Shown here: piece by piece, positions 56,314 to 64,000 of the stretch
Numbering within the stretch: the first letter of the stretch is position 1
How the letters are laid out: each line of letters starts with the position of its first letter
DNA from: Bryobacterales bacterium
GTDB taxonomy: Bacteria; Acidobacteriota; Terriglobia; Bryobacterales; Bryobacteraceae
Length of the DNA stretch: 64,000 nt
Direction of reading: 5' to 3'
NCBI GenBank assembly: GCA_003164035.1
Contig: PLRS01000045.1
Location: 1-64,000, forward strand
Notes under the pieces: model-generated
Seen by the model: only the letters and a program-made list of their open reading frames with translations
Told to the model about the DNA's origin: nothing
Database searches by the model: none
Position numbers and translations under genes: made by a program

Positions 56314-57228
56314 CTACTTCCCCAGCATATTTTGGATGAAGGACCGCTCGAGGGGCCAGTAGCCATCGACGCGCTTTCCTTCGGGGCGAAAGGATCCGGA
56401 GGTCAGCACGCCGCTCAGGTCGGAAGGGTTGGGCTTCTGGTTCTCGCGGGTGATCATGTCGCGCAGAAGCCGGGTGACGCGGGTGAGTTCCAGCGCGACA
56501 TCCGCCGCGTCGGTTTCCTTGCGGCAGGTTACCGTCATGCGGGCGGCGAAGCGATTTCCATCCGGCGCCAGCGTGAGAGTGAGGTTTTGCGCCTGTCCGA
56601 GGCCGCTGGCGAACATGCGCGTTCCTTCGGGAAGATCCGTGCCGGACTTGAGGATGCCGACCGGCACGGAGAGCCAGAGCGGGGCATTCGGCGCCTCCGG
56701 TCCCTTGCCGATGGCGACATTCTGCAGGCGCAACGCGGCCGTGCTGTCCGGGCTGATCGCCATCCCCATCAGATTGCGCTGGAGCGGGAAAAAGGAGATC
56801 TGGCGATCCTCCGCGCTGCCTTTCATGCTGCAAAAAGCGTTGTAGCAATCCCCGCCCTGGTGGGACACGTAGGATTGCAGACTCTTCCAGTCGAATCGGC
56901 CGCGCACCAGCAGATACTTGGCGGTAGGGGTGAAAGCCAGAATGGCGCCATCCAGATCCTGCCTCCAATCGAAATCGGTCTGGTGGACAAACGCCTGGTA
57001 CTCGGGTTCTTCGGCGACTTTCGAATCCTCCAGCGCCTGCAAGATCCCGGAGTTGCGCAGGGCCGCGAAATCGATTCCGACCACCAGCGAATCCGCCACC
57101 GGGAGGCGCCGCAGCAGGGTGGAATTGGAAAGGTCGCGGTCGTGATACCACAGCACGCCGCCGATCACACCGCCGCAAACCGCCGCTACGGCAAACAACA
57201 GGAACCAAGCCCTGGTATTCGGATTCAC
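56314..57228 (-). CDS. Membrane-anchored protein of unknown function
   Basis: This 304-residue protein starts at GTG with one N-terminal membrane helix (AWFLLFAVAAVCGGVIGGVL), followed by a soluble domain outside the cytoplasm. The motif L-R-R-L-P-V-A-D-S-L-V-V-G-I-D-F-A-A-L-R resembles proteins of the DUF3352 kind found in Acidobacteria, but this is not certain. Two cysteines (C-Y-N-A-F-C) are close together. It lies 11 bases upstream of the DAHP synthase stop on the same strand, so it follows a different operon head or is co-read. Confidence 0.65.
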   Translation of the reverse strand: MNPNTRAWFLLFAVAAVCGGVIGGVLWYHDRDLSNSTLLRRLPVADSLVVGIDFAALRNSGILQALEDSKVAEEPEYQAFVHQTDFDWRQDLDGAILAFTPTAKYLLVRGRFDWKSLQSYVSHQGGDCYNAFCSMKGSAEDRQISFFPLQRNLMGMAISPDSTAALRLQNVAIGKGPEAPNAPLWLSVPVGILKSGTDLPEGTRMFASGLGQAQNLTLTLAPDGNRFAARMTVTCRKETDAADVALELTRVTRLLRDMITRENQKPNPSDLSGVLTSGSFRPEGKRVDGYWPLERSFIQNMLGK

Positions 57229-57238
57229 GAATCGAGTA

Positions 57239-58294
57239 TCACACAGCCACGGCTTCGCGGGCGAGCGCGGTTTCGGCGGCGCGCGCCGTCTTCCACAGCC
57301 GAAGATAAGGATCGAGCTGGCGCATCATGGTTTGGAACCCGGCCAGTGTCAACGATTGCGCGCCATCGCTGATCGCCTTTTCCGGCCAGGGGTGAACTTC
57401 CACGATCAACCCGTCGGCACCGACGGCGACGCCCGCCCGCGCGAGGGCGGGGATCAGGCTGCGCTTGCCGGCGGCGTGGCTGGGATCGAGGATCACGGGA
57501 AGGTGCGTCAGTTCATTCAGCACCGGCACGGCGGAGATGTCGCAAGTGTTGCGGGTCGCGGTTTCGAAGGTGCGGATGCCCCGTTCGCACAGAATCACGT
57601 TGGGGTTGCCGTGAGCCACAATGTATTCGGCCGACATGAGCAGTTCCTTGATGGTGGAGCTCATGCCCCGCTTCAGCAGCACCGGACGGCGGCAGGCGCC
57701 CAACAGCTTGAGCAGAGAAAAATTCTGCATGTTGCGCGCGCCCACCTGCATGCAATCGGCATATTCCGCCACCAGATCCACATCGCGGTCGCTCATGACT
57801 TCGGTCACGATCGCGAGACCGGTGGCTTGCTTGGCTTTGCGCAGAAGCTTGAGCCCTTCGGCTTCGAGGCCCTGAAAATCGTAGGGCGAGGTGCGCGGCT
57901 TGAACGCGCCGCCGCGCAGCACGCGCGCGCCGGCGGCAGCTACCGCTTCGGCCGTCGCCATGATCTGCTTTTCGCTCTCCACCGAACAGGGGCCGGCCAT
58001 CACCACAAACTCGTCGCCGCCAATCTCCAGCCCGTTCAGGCGGATGGCCGAGCGCTCCTTGCGGAATTCCCTGCTGACGAACTTGTAGGGCGCCGAAATC
58101 CGCACCGCGCTCTCGACACCGGGCGCGGCTTCGAGCGATTCCAGGCAGGCGGTCACATCCCCCATGCCCACCACTCCGATTACGACGCGCTCCTCGCCGA
58201 CGATGGAATGGACCTTGTAGCCGAACTCGGCGATGCGTTCGCAGACGTGGTCGATTTCCTCCTTAGTAGCATGGAGGCGCATGGAAATAATCAT
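57239..58294 (-). CDS. aroF: 3-deoxy-7-phosphoheptulonate synthase
   Basis: The start is at [20 protein letters not shown], 58294, giving 351 residues. A longer in-frame ORF upstream overlaps the lipoprotein gene and is unsupported. The N-terminal 65 residues are a ferredoxin-like regulatory domain. The barrel has [27 protein letters not shown] and D-P-S-H-A-A-G-K-R. This is the single-domain-plus-ACT-like DAHP synthase of the AroAI-beta type, the first step of aromatic amino acid synthesis. It has its own promoter very close to the ATG. Confidence 0.93.
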   Translation of the reverse strand: MIISMRLHATKEEIDHVCERIAEFGYKVHSIVGEERVVIGVVGMGDVTACLESLEAAPGVESAVRISAPYKFVSREFRKERSAIRLNGLEIGGDEFVVMAGPCSVESEKQIMATAEAVAAAGARVLRGGAFKPRTSPYDFQGLEAEGLKLLRKAKQATGLAIVTEVMSDRDVDLVAEYADCMQVGARNMQNFSLLKLLGACRRPVLLKRGMSSTIKELLMSAEYIVAHGNPNVILCERGIRTFETATRNTCDISAVPVLNELTHLPVILDPSHAAGKRSLIPALARAGVAVGADGLIVEVHPWPEKAISDGAQSLTLAGFQTMMRQLDPYLRLWKTARAAETALAREAVAV

Positions 58295-58300
58295 GGATCC

Positions 58301-58330
58301 AGTATACACATTAAGGCGATCAAAACACAA
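58301..58330 (-). promoter_or_regulatory. DAHP synthase promoter close enough for a leaderless mRNA
   Basis: Read on minus: TTGTGT (58325-58330), 18 bases, TATACT (58301-58306), then only six bases to the ATG at 58294. Transcription would start at or next to the start codon, so no room exists for a ribosome binding site. Confidence 0.6.
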
Positions 58331-58379
58331 GTTAAGACCATTTAATTCATTTACTTGTATGCACCACCAAGAGGCGGTG

Positions 58380-59384
58380 TTATTGAATCGTCGCCGAGGC
58401 CGTTTGCGAAGGTTGGCTGGTCTTGCCGTTGGAGCCCACGGCGACCACCTGGTAGCGATAAGCGACCCCGCGCCGCACGGCGCGATCCGAGTACGAGGGA
58501 ACGCCCTCGACGTCGCCGATTTTGGCGAACGGACCGTCGCCCTCGGCGCGCTCGACGCGGTAGGCGGCGATATCGGCGTCAGGATTGGCATCCCAGGAAA
58601 GCTCGATCGACTGCGGGGTGGGAACCGCTCGCAAGCCTTGCGGGGCCGGTGGGGCGGGCGCCTCGGGAATGATCCGGAACGCACCCGAAAGCTCGCCTTG
58701 GGCTTCTTTGCCGTTCGAGAGCGGCTCGAAGGTCTGCACGAGGTAACTGTAGGGCGTACCGAATTCCACGTGCGGATCGAGCCATTCGGGCGCGGTGACG
58801 GTAGCTACGATGTCGTAGGAGGGAGGGTTTGCGCTGGAGCGCAGCACGCGGAAATGGCCGCCGCGGGCCTGCCAGGCGAGGCGAACCCCGCCATCCGCGG
58901 TTTCGGCCTTCAGGTTTTCCGGTTTATCCAGCGGCGCCACCACCTGGACCACCTCCAGGTTGGACCACCCCACGTCTTTTCCATTGGCGCCAATCACGCG
59001 CACGCCGAGGATGACTTCCTTACCGGTCCAATCCGCGCAGGGAAACTCGTAACTGGCCAAGCCATTGTGTTGAACCGGCGGACCGATCCGGCGCGCATGG
59101 GCAGCCCAAACCGCCATGTCGAAGGGATTGCTCCCCTCGCCCGCGCGGAAATCGAGGGTCACGGAGGACTGGATGGCGACGCCCTCGGTGGTCAGTTGCG
59201 GAATCGAAAAGTGAGCCACGATCTTCGTCCCGCGCTGAATGGCCGCCAGGTCGTGCACGCGGGCGGGGATATTGGCGAGCGGCGGAACCGGTCCGGCGAT
59301 GTATCCGCATCCGGAGGCCAGAAAGGCGGACAGCAAGAGCGGGAAGTAACGGTATGTGCCGGGCACTCCGTGGGGCGCCTTCAC
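58380..59384 (-). CDS. Fibronectin type III lipoprotein
   Basis: This 334-residue protein has a lipoprotein signal ending in the lipobox L-A-S-G-C near residue 26. The mature part contains two fibronectin type III-like domains: about 155-240, with [13 protein letters not shown], and about 245-334, with [20 protein letters not shown] and Y-R-Y-Q-V-V-A-V-G. It is expected on the outer membrane or cell surface; the function is unknown. Its GTG start overlaps the KDPG aldolase stop as GTGA, so the two are translationally coupled, an odd pairing. Confidence 0.82.
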   Translation of the reverse strand: MKAPHGVPGTYRYFPLLLSAFLASGCGYIAGPVPPLANIPARVHDLAAIQRGTKIVAHFSIPQLTTEGVAIQSSVTLDFRAGEGSNPFDMAVWAAHARRIGPPVQHNGLASYEFPCADWTGKEVILGVRVIGANGKDVGWSNLEVVQVVAPLDKPENLKAETADGGVRLAWQARGGHFRVLRSSANPPSYDIVATVTAPEWLDPHVEFGTPYSYLVQTFEPLSNGKEAQGELSGAFRIIPEAPAPPAPQGLRAVPTPQSIELSWDANPDADIAAYRVERAEGDGPFAKIGDVEGVPSYSDRAVRRGVAYRYQVVAVGSNGKTSQPSQTASATIQ

Positions 59385-60043
59385 CAGTGATTCGCCTTTT
59401 GCTCGCGAGCGGCGCGGACCATGCCGAGGAACCGGCGCGCCAGTTCACGAATGCGATCGGGGTGGCGGTTTTCGATCGCCTCGCGCGGCACGAGCGCCCC
59501 GCCCACGCCCAGGGCGACCGCCCCGGCCAGAATGAATTCGACGGCGGTCTGTTGATTGACGCCGCCCGAGGCGATCAGCGGAATTTGCGGAAATGGCGCC
59601 TTGAGGGCGCGGATGTACCCGGCGCCGCCGACTTGCGCACAGGGGAACACCTTGACCAAGTCGCCGCCGGCGCGCCATGCGGCCATCACTTCACCCGGCG
59701 TCAGCACGCCCGGAATCGACAGCACGTCCTCGCGCTTGGCCACGGCGATGATTTCCAGGTCCAAACCGGTAGTGGTAAGGAAACGGGCGCCGCTTTGAAT
59801 GCAGCGGTGCGCGACGTCGGTTTCCATAAGAGTGCCGGCGCCGACGATCACATCCGGATGCTTGCGCGCCAATGCCGCGATGACGTCGATGGCGCCGGGC
59901 ACGGTCATGGTGATTTCGACAATAGGAATGCCGCAGGCTGCCACCGTCTCAGCCGCAAACGAAGCCTCCTCCGCACTCGACACACGCAAGGCGGGGATCA
60001 GGCCGATCTCCTCGATCCGGCGGCGGATCTGTTCTTTGGTCAT
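59381..60043 (-). CDS. eda: KDPG/KHG aldolase
   Basis: This 220-residue class I aldolase cleaves 2-keto-3-deoxy-6-phosphogluconate to pyruvate and glyceraldehyde 3-phosphate. The motif I-V-E-I-T-M-T carries Glu43. The Schiff-base Lys131 lies in D-L-V-K-V-F-P-C. The pattern G-A-G-T-L-M-E-T precedes it. The length is the family norm. No Entner-Doudoroff dehydratase adjoins it. It is coupled to the lipoprotein by a four-base overlap. The exported UxuA-like protein may feed the same pathway. Confidence 0.93.
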   Translation of the reverse strand: MTKEQIRRRIEEIGLIPALRVSSAEEASFAAETVAACGIPIVEITMTVPGAIDVIAALARKHPDVIVGAGTLMETDVAHRCIQSGARFLTTTGLDLEIIAVAKREDVLSIPGVLTPGEVMAAWRAGGDLVKVFPCAQVGGAGYIRALKAPFPQIPLIASGGVNQQTAVEFILAGAVALGVGGALVPREAIENRHPDRIRELARRFLGMVRAAREQKANHW

Positions 60044-60226
60044 TGCGTCTACGGGTCCATCGCCAGTGTAGCGCGGTGCGGGCGGGAATCGTGGGAGCGG
60101 CCCGGTCCGTTCAACGGCCGGGGCACCATCCGCCGGCAGGCTTCAAGGGCTTCGATCACGTTAGACGCGCGGACTAGCTCGCTGGGCCAACGTCCACACA
60201 GGTGGGCTTTTTCGTCAGCGTCAGCT

Positions 60227-60307
60227 TTAATACCACCGGCCACGGCCATAATAACCGCCGCCGCCGAATAACAACACAAGCAATACGATAATTAGCAAAA
60301 GGTACAT
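60227..60307 (-). CDS. 26-residue hydrophobic Gly/Tyr peptide
   Basis: A short frame with a clear ribosome binding site (AGGAAG, seven bases before ATG) encodes a hydrophobic segment of about 13 residues (M-Y-L-L-L-I-I-V-L-L-V-L-L-F), then GGGG-YYGRGRWY and a stop. The composition and layout match small single-span membrane proteins annotated in many Acidobacteria and Proteobacteria. It follows the WXXGXW gene on the same strand with a family C repeat between. The function is unknown. Confidence 0.65.
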   Translation of the reverse strand: MYLLLIIVLLVLLFGGGGYYGRGRWY

Positions 60308-60365
60308 ATGCCGTCTTCCTATTCTCTGTCACATTGATCGGCGCCAACGGAATCCAGCCGATTAG

Positions 60366-60438
60366 GGCAGGCGGAACCGCCTGCCCCACCATGGGAAACA
60401 ATGCACTTGCTTCGGTGGCGCAGGCGGTTCCGCCTGCG
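60366..60438. repeat. Palindromic repeat family C, copy C2
   Basis: This 73-base element is inverted relative to copy C1 at 43156-43228 and is nearly the same sequence. Both ends are self-complementary and mutually complementary. A family A fragment (TGACGGTCGCGG, about 60464-60475) lies beside it. Confidence 0.9.
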
Positions 60439-60480
60439 ATTTCTAATTTCTTCACAACTCCTGACGGTCGCGGTTAGACG

Positions 60481-60768
60481 CTAGCGCCAGTGGCCCTCTA
60501 CTAAGACCCAGCCGTCCCTACGGTGAGTCCAGCGGTGCGCTACCCAGTGCGCATGGCGGCGTGGAGGCTGTTGCCACATTCCCGGGGTCCAGGCGTAAGC
60601 GTTGCCATCCCAACGGTGGTATCCGGAGATCCACACATAGTCACGGCTGGGCGGCGGCGCCCGTTTCTCGGTCACAACATGAGGCGGCCTGATGTGGACC
60701 ACCACTTCGGCCGTAGCGCTGAAGAACAGCGCACTCGCAAAAACTAATCCGATCAATCGCTTAATCAT
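60481..60768 (-). CDS. WXXGXW (YXWGXW) repeat envelope protein
   Basis: This 95-residue protein has a signal peptide (LIGLVFASALFFSATA). The mature part contains repeats of the form W-x-x-G-x-x-x-W: W-I-S-G-Y-H-R-W-D-G, W-T-P-G-M-W and W-V-L-V-E-G-H-W. These aromatic-rich secreted proteins are common in Proteobacteria and Acidobacteria; the function is not known, though cell-wall or stress roles are suggested. It lies between two other small envelope genes on minus. Confidence 0.78.
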   Translation of the reverse strand: MIKRLIGLVFASALFFSATAEVVVHIRPPHVVTEKRAPPPSRDYVWISGYHRWDGNAYAWTPGMWQQPPRRHAHWVAHRWTHRRDGWVLVEGHWR

Positions 60769-60822
60769 AATGTGCTTTTCTTTCTTAGGGTCAACGTCCG
60801 AACTGCTCCGAAGATAGACCCA

Positions 60823-61080
60823 CTACCAGGCGCTTCTCCGCCGGAGGCCGTGATAGAGAACCAGCAAAGCGACTGAGCCGATCACGGCCACAAAGAGACT
60901 GTAAAGGTTGAGTCCGCTGACGCCAGAAGCTCCAAATATGTGGAACAGCCAGCCACCAGCAAAAGCTCCGACAACTCCCAACAGAATGTCGACGAGGATT
61001 CCCTCGCCTCTTCTGTTCACAAGCTTGCTGGCGATGAACCCTGCGATCAGGCCGAGAATCAGCCAGGCTAAAAACGACAT
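60823..61080 (-). CDS. GlsB/YeaQ/YmgE family membrane stress protein
   Basis: This 85-residue protein starts at MSFLAWLILGLIAGFIASKL, with GGGGAGAG seven bases upstream. The G-x-x-x-D-I-L-L-G-V-V-G-A-F-A-G-G-W-L and three membrane spans fit the transglycosylase-associated family, small inner membrane proteins induced by stress. A long in-frame upstream ORF is the shadow of the plus-strand gene at 61396 and is rejected. Confidence 0.88.
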   Translation of the reverse strand: MSFLAWLILGLIAGFIASKLVNRRGEGILVDILLGVVGAFAGGWLFHIFGASGVSGLNLYSLFVAVIGSVALLVLYHGLRRRSAW

Positions 61081-61267
61081 AGTCTCTCCCCTCTGTCCCG
61101 TCAAGGAACGGAACGAAGAAGCGGACCGGCCGTAGGCGCCAACTATCGACGAAGAATAGAGCACCATCGCCAGTAAGGCACGATGTGTCTGTCCCGGTTG
61201 GATCATACTGTCACACCTTCCGAGCTTCACCAATGCACGTGCGTGGCCGCATACAAATACGCCACAC

Positions 61268-61316
61268 GCCGATAAAGCGTTTACGCGGGTATCGGCAAAA
61301 ACTGCACTTGAGTGCA
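61268..61316. promoter_or_regulatory. Clustered inverted repeats in a divergent spacer
   Basis: The 315 bases between the stress protein and the 61396 gene contain no gene. They hold an inverted repeat GCCGATA/TATCGGC (61268-61274 with 61290-61296) that encloses GCGTTTACGC, and the palindrome TGCACT-TG-AGTGCA (61303-61316). They are possible operators for one or both divergent genes. Confidence 0.4.
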
Positions 61317-61395
61317 TTACTTCGTATCGCGGCAAGCCGCAATCTCTCCGTGGCCTCCTTTTCGTTCGCGGACCCACAAGTGCTAGGTAAAGGGT

Positions 61396-62100
61396 GTGCC
61401 TTGCGTTCGAATTTGCGCAGTATGTGTGGTGTGCTCTCTTGCCGGGGCGGCGTATGGTCAGGATAAAACTTCTCCAGCAGATGCGAATCCGCTCGATACG
61501 GCCCCTAAGCGCATCTTCGGCATCATTCCCAATTACCGCACCGCGCCGAGTTTGGCTCATTACCAGCCGCTCACGCGAATGGAAAAGTTCGGCATCGCGT
61601 ACGCGGACTCCTCCGACCGCGGCGCCTTCGTTATGGCCGCGGCCTTCGCTGGCGATGAACAGCTCACCAAGGCCATGCCGTCGTACGGTCGAGGAGTAGC
61701 CGGCTACTCGCGGTATTTGGGCGCAGCCTATGGGGACCTGGCGATCGGAAACTTCATGACGGAAGCGATCTACCCCAGTCTTCTGCACCAGGATCCGCGT
61801 TATTTCCGGCACGGCGCGGGCAGCGGGTGGTCGCGCCTGTTCTACGCCGTGGGCCGGATCTTCTGGACCCAGACCGACCGCGGAGGCTCGCAGTTCAATT
61901 TCTCCGAACTGATCGGCAATTCCACTGCGGTGGCGATTTCCAACGCGTATTCTCCCGACCATCGCACCGCGGCCAATGCCGTCTCCAAACTGGGAGTGCA
62001 ATTGGGGCTCGACACTGCCGGCAACGTCATGAAGGAGTTCTGGCCCGATCTGAACCGCAAACTCAGCCGCAAGCATCGTGAGGCGGCATTACCCAAGTAG
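61396..62100 (+). CDS. Conserved acidobacterial secreted protein of unknown function
   Basis: This 234-residue protein starts at GTG after AAAGG and has a signal peptide of about 20 residues (V-C-S-L-A-G-A-A-Y-G-Q). The mature part opens P-K-R-I-F-G-I-I-P-N-Y-R-T, then Y-Q-P-L-T-R-M-E-K-F-G-I-A. It has a central M-T-E-A-I-Y-P-S-L-L-H-Q-D-P-R-Y-F-R and ends V-M-K-E-F-W-P-D-L-N-R-K. I recall proteins of this pattern repeated in Acidobacteria genomes without assigned function. No membrane span besides the signal is seen. Confidence 0.75.
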   Translation: MPCVRICAVCVVCSLAGAAYGQDKTSPADANPLDTAPKRIFGIIPNYRTAPSLAHYQPLTRMEKFGIAYADSSDRGAFVMAAAFAGDEQLTKAMPSYGRGVAGYSRYLGAAYGDLAIGNFMTEAIYPSLLHQDPRYFRHGAGSGWSRLFYAVGRIFWTQTDRGGSQFNFSELIGNSTAVAISNAYSPDHRTAANAVSKLGVQLGLDTAGNVMKEFWPDLNRKLSRKHREAALPK

Positions 62101-62134
62101 ACCGCGACGGCATCCCGGGGCGGGTGGCGGTGCT

Positions 62135-62590
62135 CTATTTGCGCTGGAAGACGAGAGTGATTGGTTTCGAATCCGGCCCGGCAACGCGGACCGTCATGGT
62201 GCCATCCGAGGCAAGGGCGTAGCTTTCTAGCGTAATCGCACCGGATCGTGTGGTCGTCACTTTCAGGACATTGTGGTCCCACCTGGTCTTGCTCTTGATG
62301 TCTTTGCCGGTGTGAATGGTGGCGTTGTTCTCGGCGTCGGTGAGGTCGCGATAGAAGAAGGTATCGGTGGCACCTTCATACACGAAGTTGCGCGAGACGA
62401 TGATGACGCCCTCTTTATCGTCGATGGTCACGGTGCCGGTTTGAACGACGGATTGGCCGGCAAAATCGCTCCTGGCGGGCACCAATGTCCAAGTGCCGTT
62501 CAGGGCGCTGTGGTCGCGCGCGACGGCGTAAAACGCGAAGAGCAGGGTCGTCAAGACGGCTCCGGCGATTATAGTTGAATATGTCCTCAT
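62135..62590 (-). CDS. Small secreted protein of unknown function
   Basis: This protein of about 151 residues starts at MRTYSTIIAGAVLTTLLFAF (62590, AAGGAAAT upstream); an earlier in-frame codon at 62623 adds 11 residues and is less likely. The mature part begins H-S-A-L-N-G-T-W-T-L-V-P-A-R-S-D-F and continues as a beta-rich domain. The opening N-G-T-W-x-L-x-x-x-x-S resembles lipocalin-like small secreted domains in Acidobacteria. The function is unknown. Confidence 0.7.
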   Translation of the reverse strand: MRTYSTIIAGAVLTTLLFAFYAVARDHSALNGTWTLVPARSDFAGQSVVQTGTVTIDDKEGVIIVSRNFVYEGATDTFFYRDLTDAENNATIHTGKDIKSKTRWDHNVLKVTTTRSGAITLESYALASDGTMTVRVAGPDSKPITLVFQRK

Positions 62591-62640
62591 GATTTCCTTC
62601 CAGTGACCAACCTGCTTTTGCAATTACAGACTCATATCCG

Positions 62641-62710
62641 GCAACCGCTCCCTGACGGTCGCGGCTCGGTTTCGCGCGTTTCCGAGCCGCGACCGTGAGG
62701 GAGCGGTTGC
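62641..62710. repeat. Palindromic repeat family A, copy A4
   Basis: Arms at 62641-62669 and 62682-62710 (29 bases) pair with one mismatch around a 12-base spacer. The element lies between the starts and ends of two minus-strand genes. Confidence 0.9.
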
Positions 62711-62751
62711 ACACAAATAGGGTAGCGAACTGCCAAAAGCAGTGTACCGAG

Positions 62752-63552
62752 TTAAACGCCGCTGATGGAATAAGCAGCTCTGTGTTGCTCTTCCTGGAGC
62801 CAATATGGAGGCCGGCCGTAATGAAAGTAGAGCCGGTTTTCATACTCTCGAGTGATCGGTGAAGACTCGACGTACTCCGGGGCGCCCTGAATGGCTTCCC
62901 GGGAGAGGCCGACGTAGACCTTGGAATCCGTCCAACTCACCCGTTCGATCCATGCCGGGGAGACCAGCACCTTCCTGCCCGGCCACCAATTCCGCGTAGC
63001 GACTTCGATATAGCGGATCGCCCAGGCTTCATCGTCAACCACAAACCCATCCACATGGCCGATTTCACCATCAGCCGACTCAATGCGATAACCAGTGACG
63101 GCCTCGCTGCTGCGCAGATGGGAATCCGGGGACTCTCTGAGAATCCTCTCCGCCCTCGCTTCCGCCGAGGCACTGGTTGTATTCGCCAAGCCGGCCGGGT
63201 AGAACGCCGGTCCCCAAAGATAAGGACCACCCCAATAATAGGGATAACCGTAATAGCCGAGGTATGCGACCTCGTGCTGCCGGGACACGGGCTGGTGCGT
63301 GTCGATATCAGGACTGCGCTCAACCTGCTTTTTCGTAAGTGCCACATCCAGTCGTCCGGCCAGCAGGTCCGCCTGAATGACGGAGAATGGCGAGATGAGC
63401 ACGCGGCGGCCGGAAAGCCACCCGCCAGTGTCTACCAAGAGATAGCGGATGGCCCATGTATCGTCGTCGAAATAAAACTGTTCTACAGTTCCAAGCTCGC
63501 CATCCGTCGCTCGGATCGCTAGACCTTTCAGATGCGATGCGTTCGTTAACAT
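62752..63552 (-). CDS. PRC-barrel domain protein
   Basis: This protein of about 266 residues starts at MLTNASHLKGLAIRATDGEL (63552, GGAGGG upstream). It has two PRC-barrel domains: residues 8-80 with G-T-V-E-Q-F-Y-F-D-D-D-T-W-A-I-R-Y and 140-220 with G-H-V-D-G-F-V-V-D-D-E-A-W-A-I-R-Y. Each ends with a V-L-(I/V)-S-P strand. A Tyr/Gly/Pro-rich linker (Y-L-G-Y-Y-G-Y-P-Y-Y-W-G-G-P-Y) joins them. PRC barrels occur in RNA-processing and photosynthetic proteins and in many soil bacteria as stress-related singletons. It has no signal peptide. Confidence 0.85.
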   Translation of the reverse strand: MLTNASHLKGLAIRATDGELGTVEQFYFDDDTWAIRYLLVDTGGWLSGRRVLISPFSVIQADLLAGRLDVALTKKQVERSPDIDTHQPVSRQHEVAYLGYYGYPYYWGGPYLWGPAFYPAGLANTTSASAEARAERILRESPDSHLRSSEAVTGYRIESADGEIGHVDGFVVDDEAWAIRYIEVATRNWWPGRKVLVSPAWIERVSWTDSKVYVGLSREAIQGAPEYVESSPITREYENRLYFHYGRPPYWLQEEQHRAAYSISGV

Positions 63553-64000
63553 TATCTTCGCCCTCCCAGGCAATCGATTGTCGAGTGCATTTTCGCTGCC
63601 ACCGGCCCACACACAGGGGCGCCAACTCACGCGCACAATCAGGCCGCGTCCACTCGGGCTACGCCCGCTGCGGCGCTCAAGGCACGCTCGAAATCGCGGC
63701 ACAGCAAGCAGTGCACGCGCAGCGCCAACCGCCAGGCGGGAAGGACGCCGTGGTGCCGCCGGTTCAACAGATGCAGAATCTGCCGTGGCGAGTGCAAAGT
63801 CCGCACCAGGGAGCCTCATCGTTAGAGCCGCATGCGAGAATCCCAGCCGGTATTGACGTGGGGCTTTGTCGCCTTAAATCGGCCGTCGGATTGCGTACTC
63901 GTCAAGATATTCCGGCGTTCCAGTCCCTTTTCGGGGATATTTCCGACTTCCGAAAGAGATTGGTCTGCCTCGTGCATGTAAGACGAAGAGTAGCCTACGC
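63553..64000. other. Terminal segment without a convincing gene
   Basis: Nothing clear is seen in these 448 bases. A minus-strand frame of 51 codons (63822-63977, starting M-H-E-A-D-Q-S-L-S-E-V) has no good ribosome binding site and unremarkable codon use. The arginine-rich plus-strand frame here is probably not coding. Confidence 0.4.

Noticed and set aside
58295-58684. N-terminal extension of DAHP synthase
   Set aside because: It overlaps the lipoprotein gene in another frame, and the family begins at MIISMRL.
61081-62076. Extension of the GlsB-like gene to 417 residues
   Set aside because: The extra part is antisense to the gene at 61396; MSFLAWL at 61080 has a proper ribosome binding site and matches the family start.
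63822-63977. 51-codon minus-strand frame at the right end
   Set aside because: There is no ribosome binding site, no family resemblance and no bias typical of the neighbours.

Overview
The window is GC-rich bacterial chromosome and most likely comes from an Acidobacteriota of the Bryobacterales/Solibacter type. Lineage markers are a large secreted protein with a TIGR03437-type C-terminus, a TIGR03435-type small secreted protein, two tandem carboxypeptidase-regulatory/TonB-receptor-like outer membrane proteins, exported Gfo/Idh/MocA oxidoreductases, and several families of short palindromic repeats between genes. There is no transposase, phage module or CRISPR array.

Layout. 1-2815 (minus): lolA-like, pilC and the start of pilB, a type IV pilus/type II secretion operon cut by the window edge. 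2973-8886 (minus): a 1253-residue repeat-rich secreted protein and a membrane-fused spermidine-synthase-like protein. 8948-14680 (minus): glutaryl-CoA dehydrogenase, alpha/beta hydrolase, Tat-exported oxidoreductase, Tag glycosylase and an NCS1 permease. 14891-19326 (plus): a three-gene cassette of unrecognised proteins with its own promoter and operator-like palindrome; the third protein looks like a PIN-type nuclease with a TPR-like tail. This is the best candidate for an undescribed system. 19412-30015: an inositol-type catabolic region. LacI regulator, iolB, a Cgl0158-type aldolase, iolD and iolE are on minus; a PfkB kinase, an M20 amidohydrolase and methylmalonate-semialdehyde dehydrogenase are on plus, with two small overlapping unknown genes between the two arms. 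30235-35861: Uma2 protein, half-size EamA transporter, tRNA-His, UbiD decarboxylase, Rrf2 regulator and a MASE3 hybrid histidine kinase. 35966-43044 (plus): metY, malate synthase, TIGR03435 protein, leuA and a sugar porter. 43470-55524: two tandem receptor paralogues, an exported mannonate-dehydratase-like protein, an exported oxidoreductase, and a c-heme/PD40/TPR fusion. 55652-63552: response regulator, DAHP synthase, a fibronectin-type lipoprotein, KDPG aldolase and several small envelope or stress proteins.

How the genes fit together. The iol-type genes could take 2-keto-inositol through dehydration, ring opening, isomerisation, phosphorylation, aldol cleavage and semialdehyde oxidation; no convincing inositol dehydrogenase lies inside the cluster. 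The receptors, sugar porter, UxuA-like protein, Gfo/Idh proteins and KDPG aldolase suggest a life on plant or microbial sugars and sugar acids.

Repeats. At least four palindromic intergenic families (called A to D here) recur. One copy supplies the last codons of the amidohydrolase, and a decayed copy sits where the hydrolase should have its start codon. All calls were made by reading the sequence; no database search or alignment program was run.
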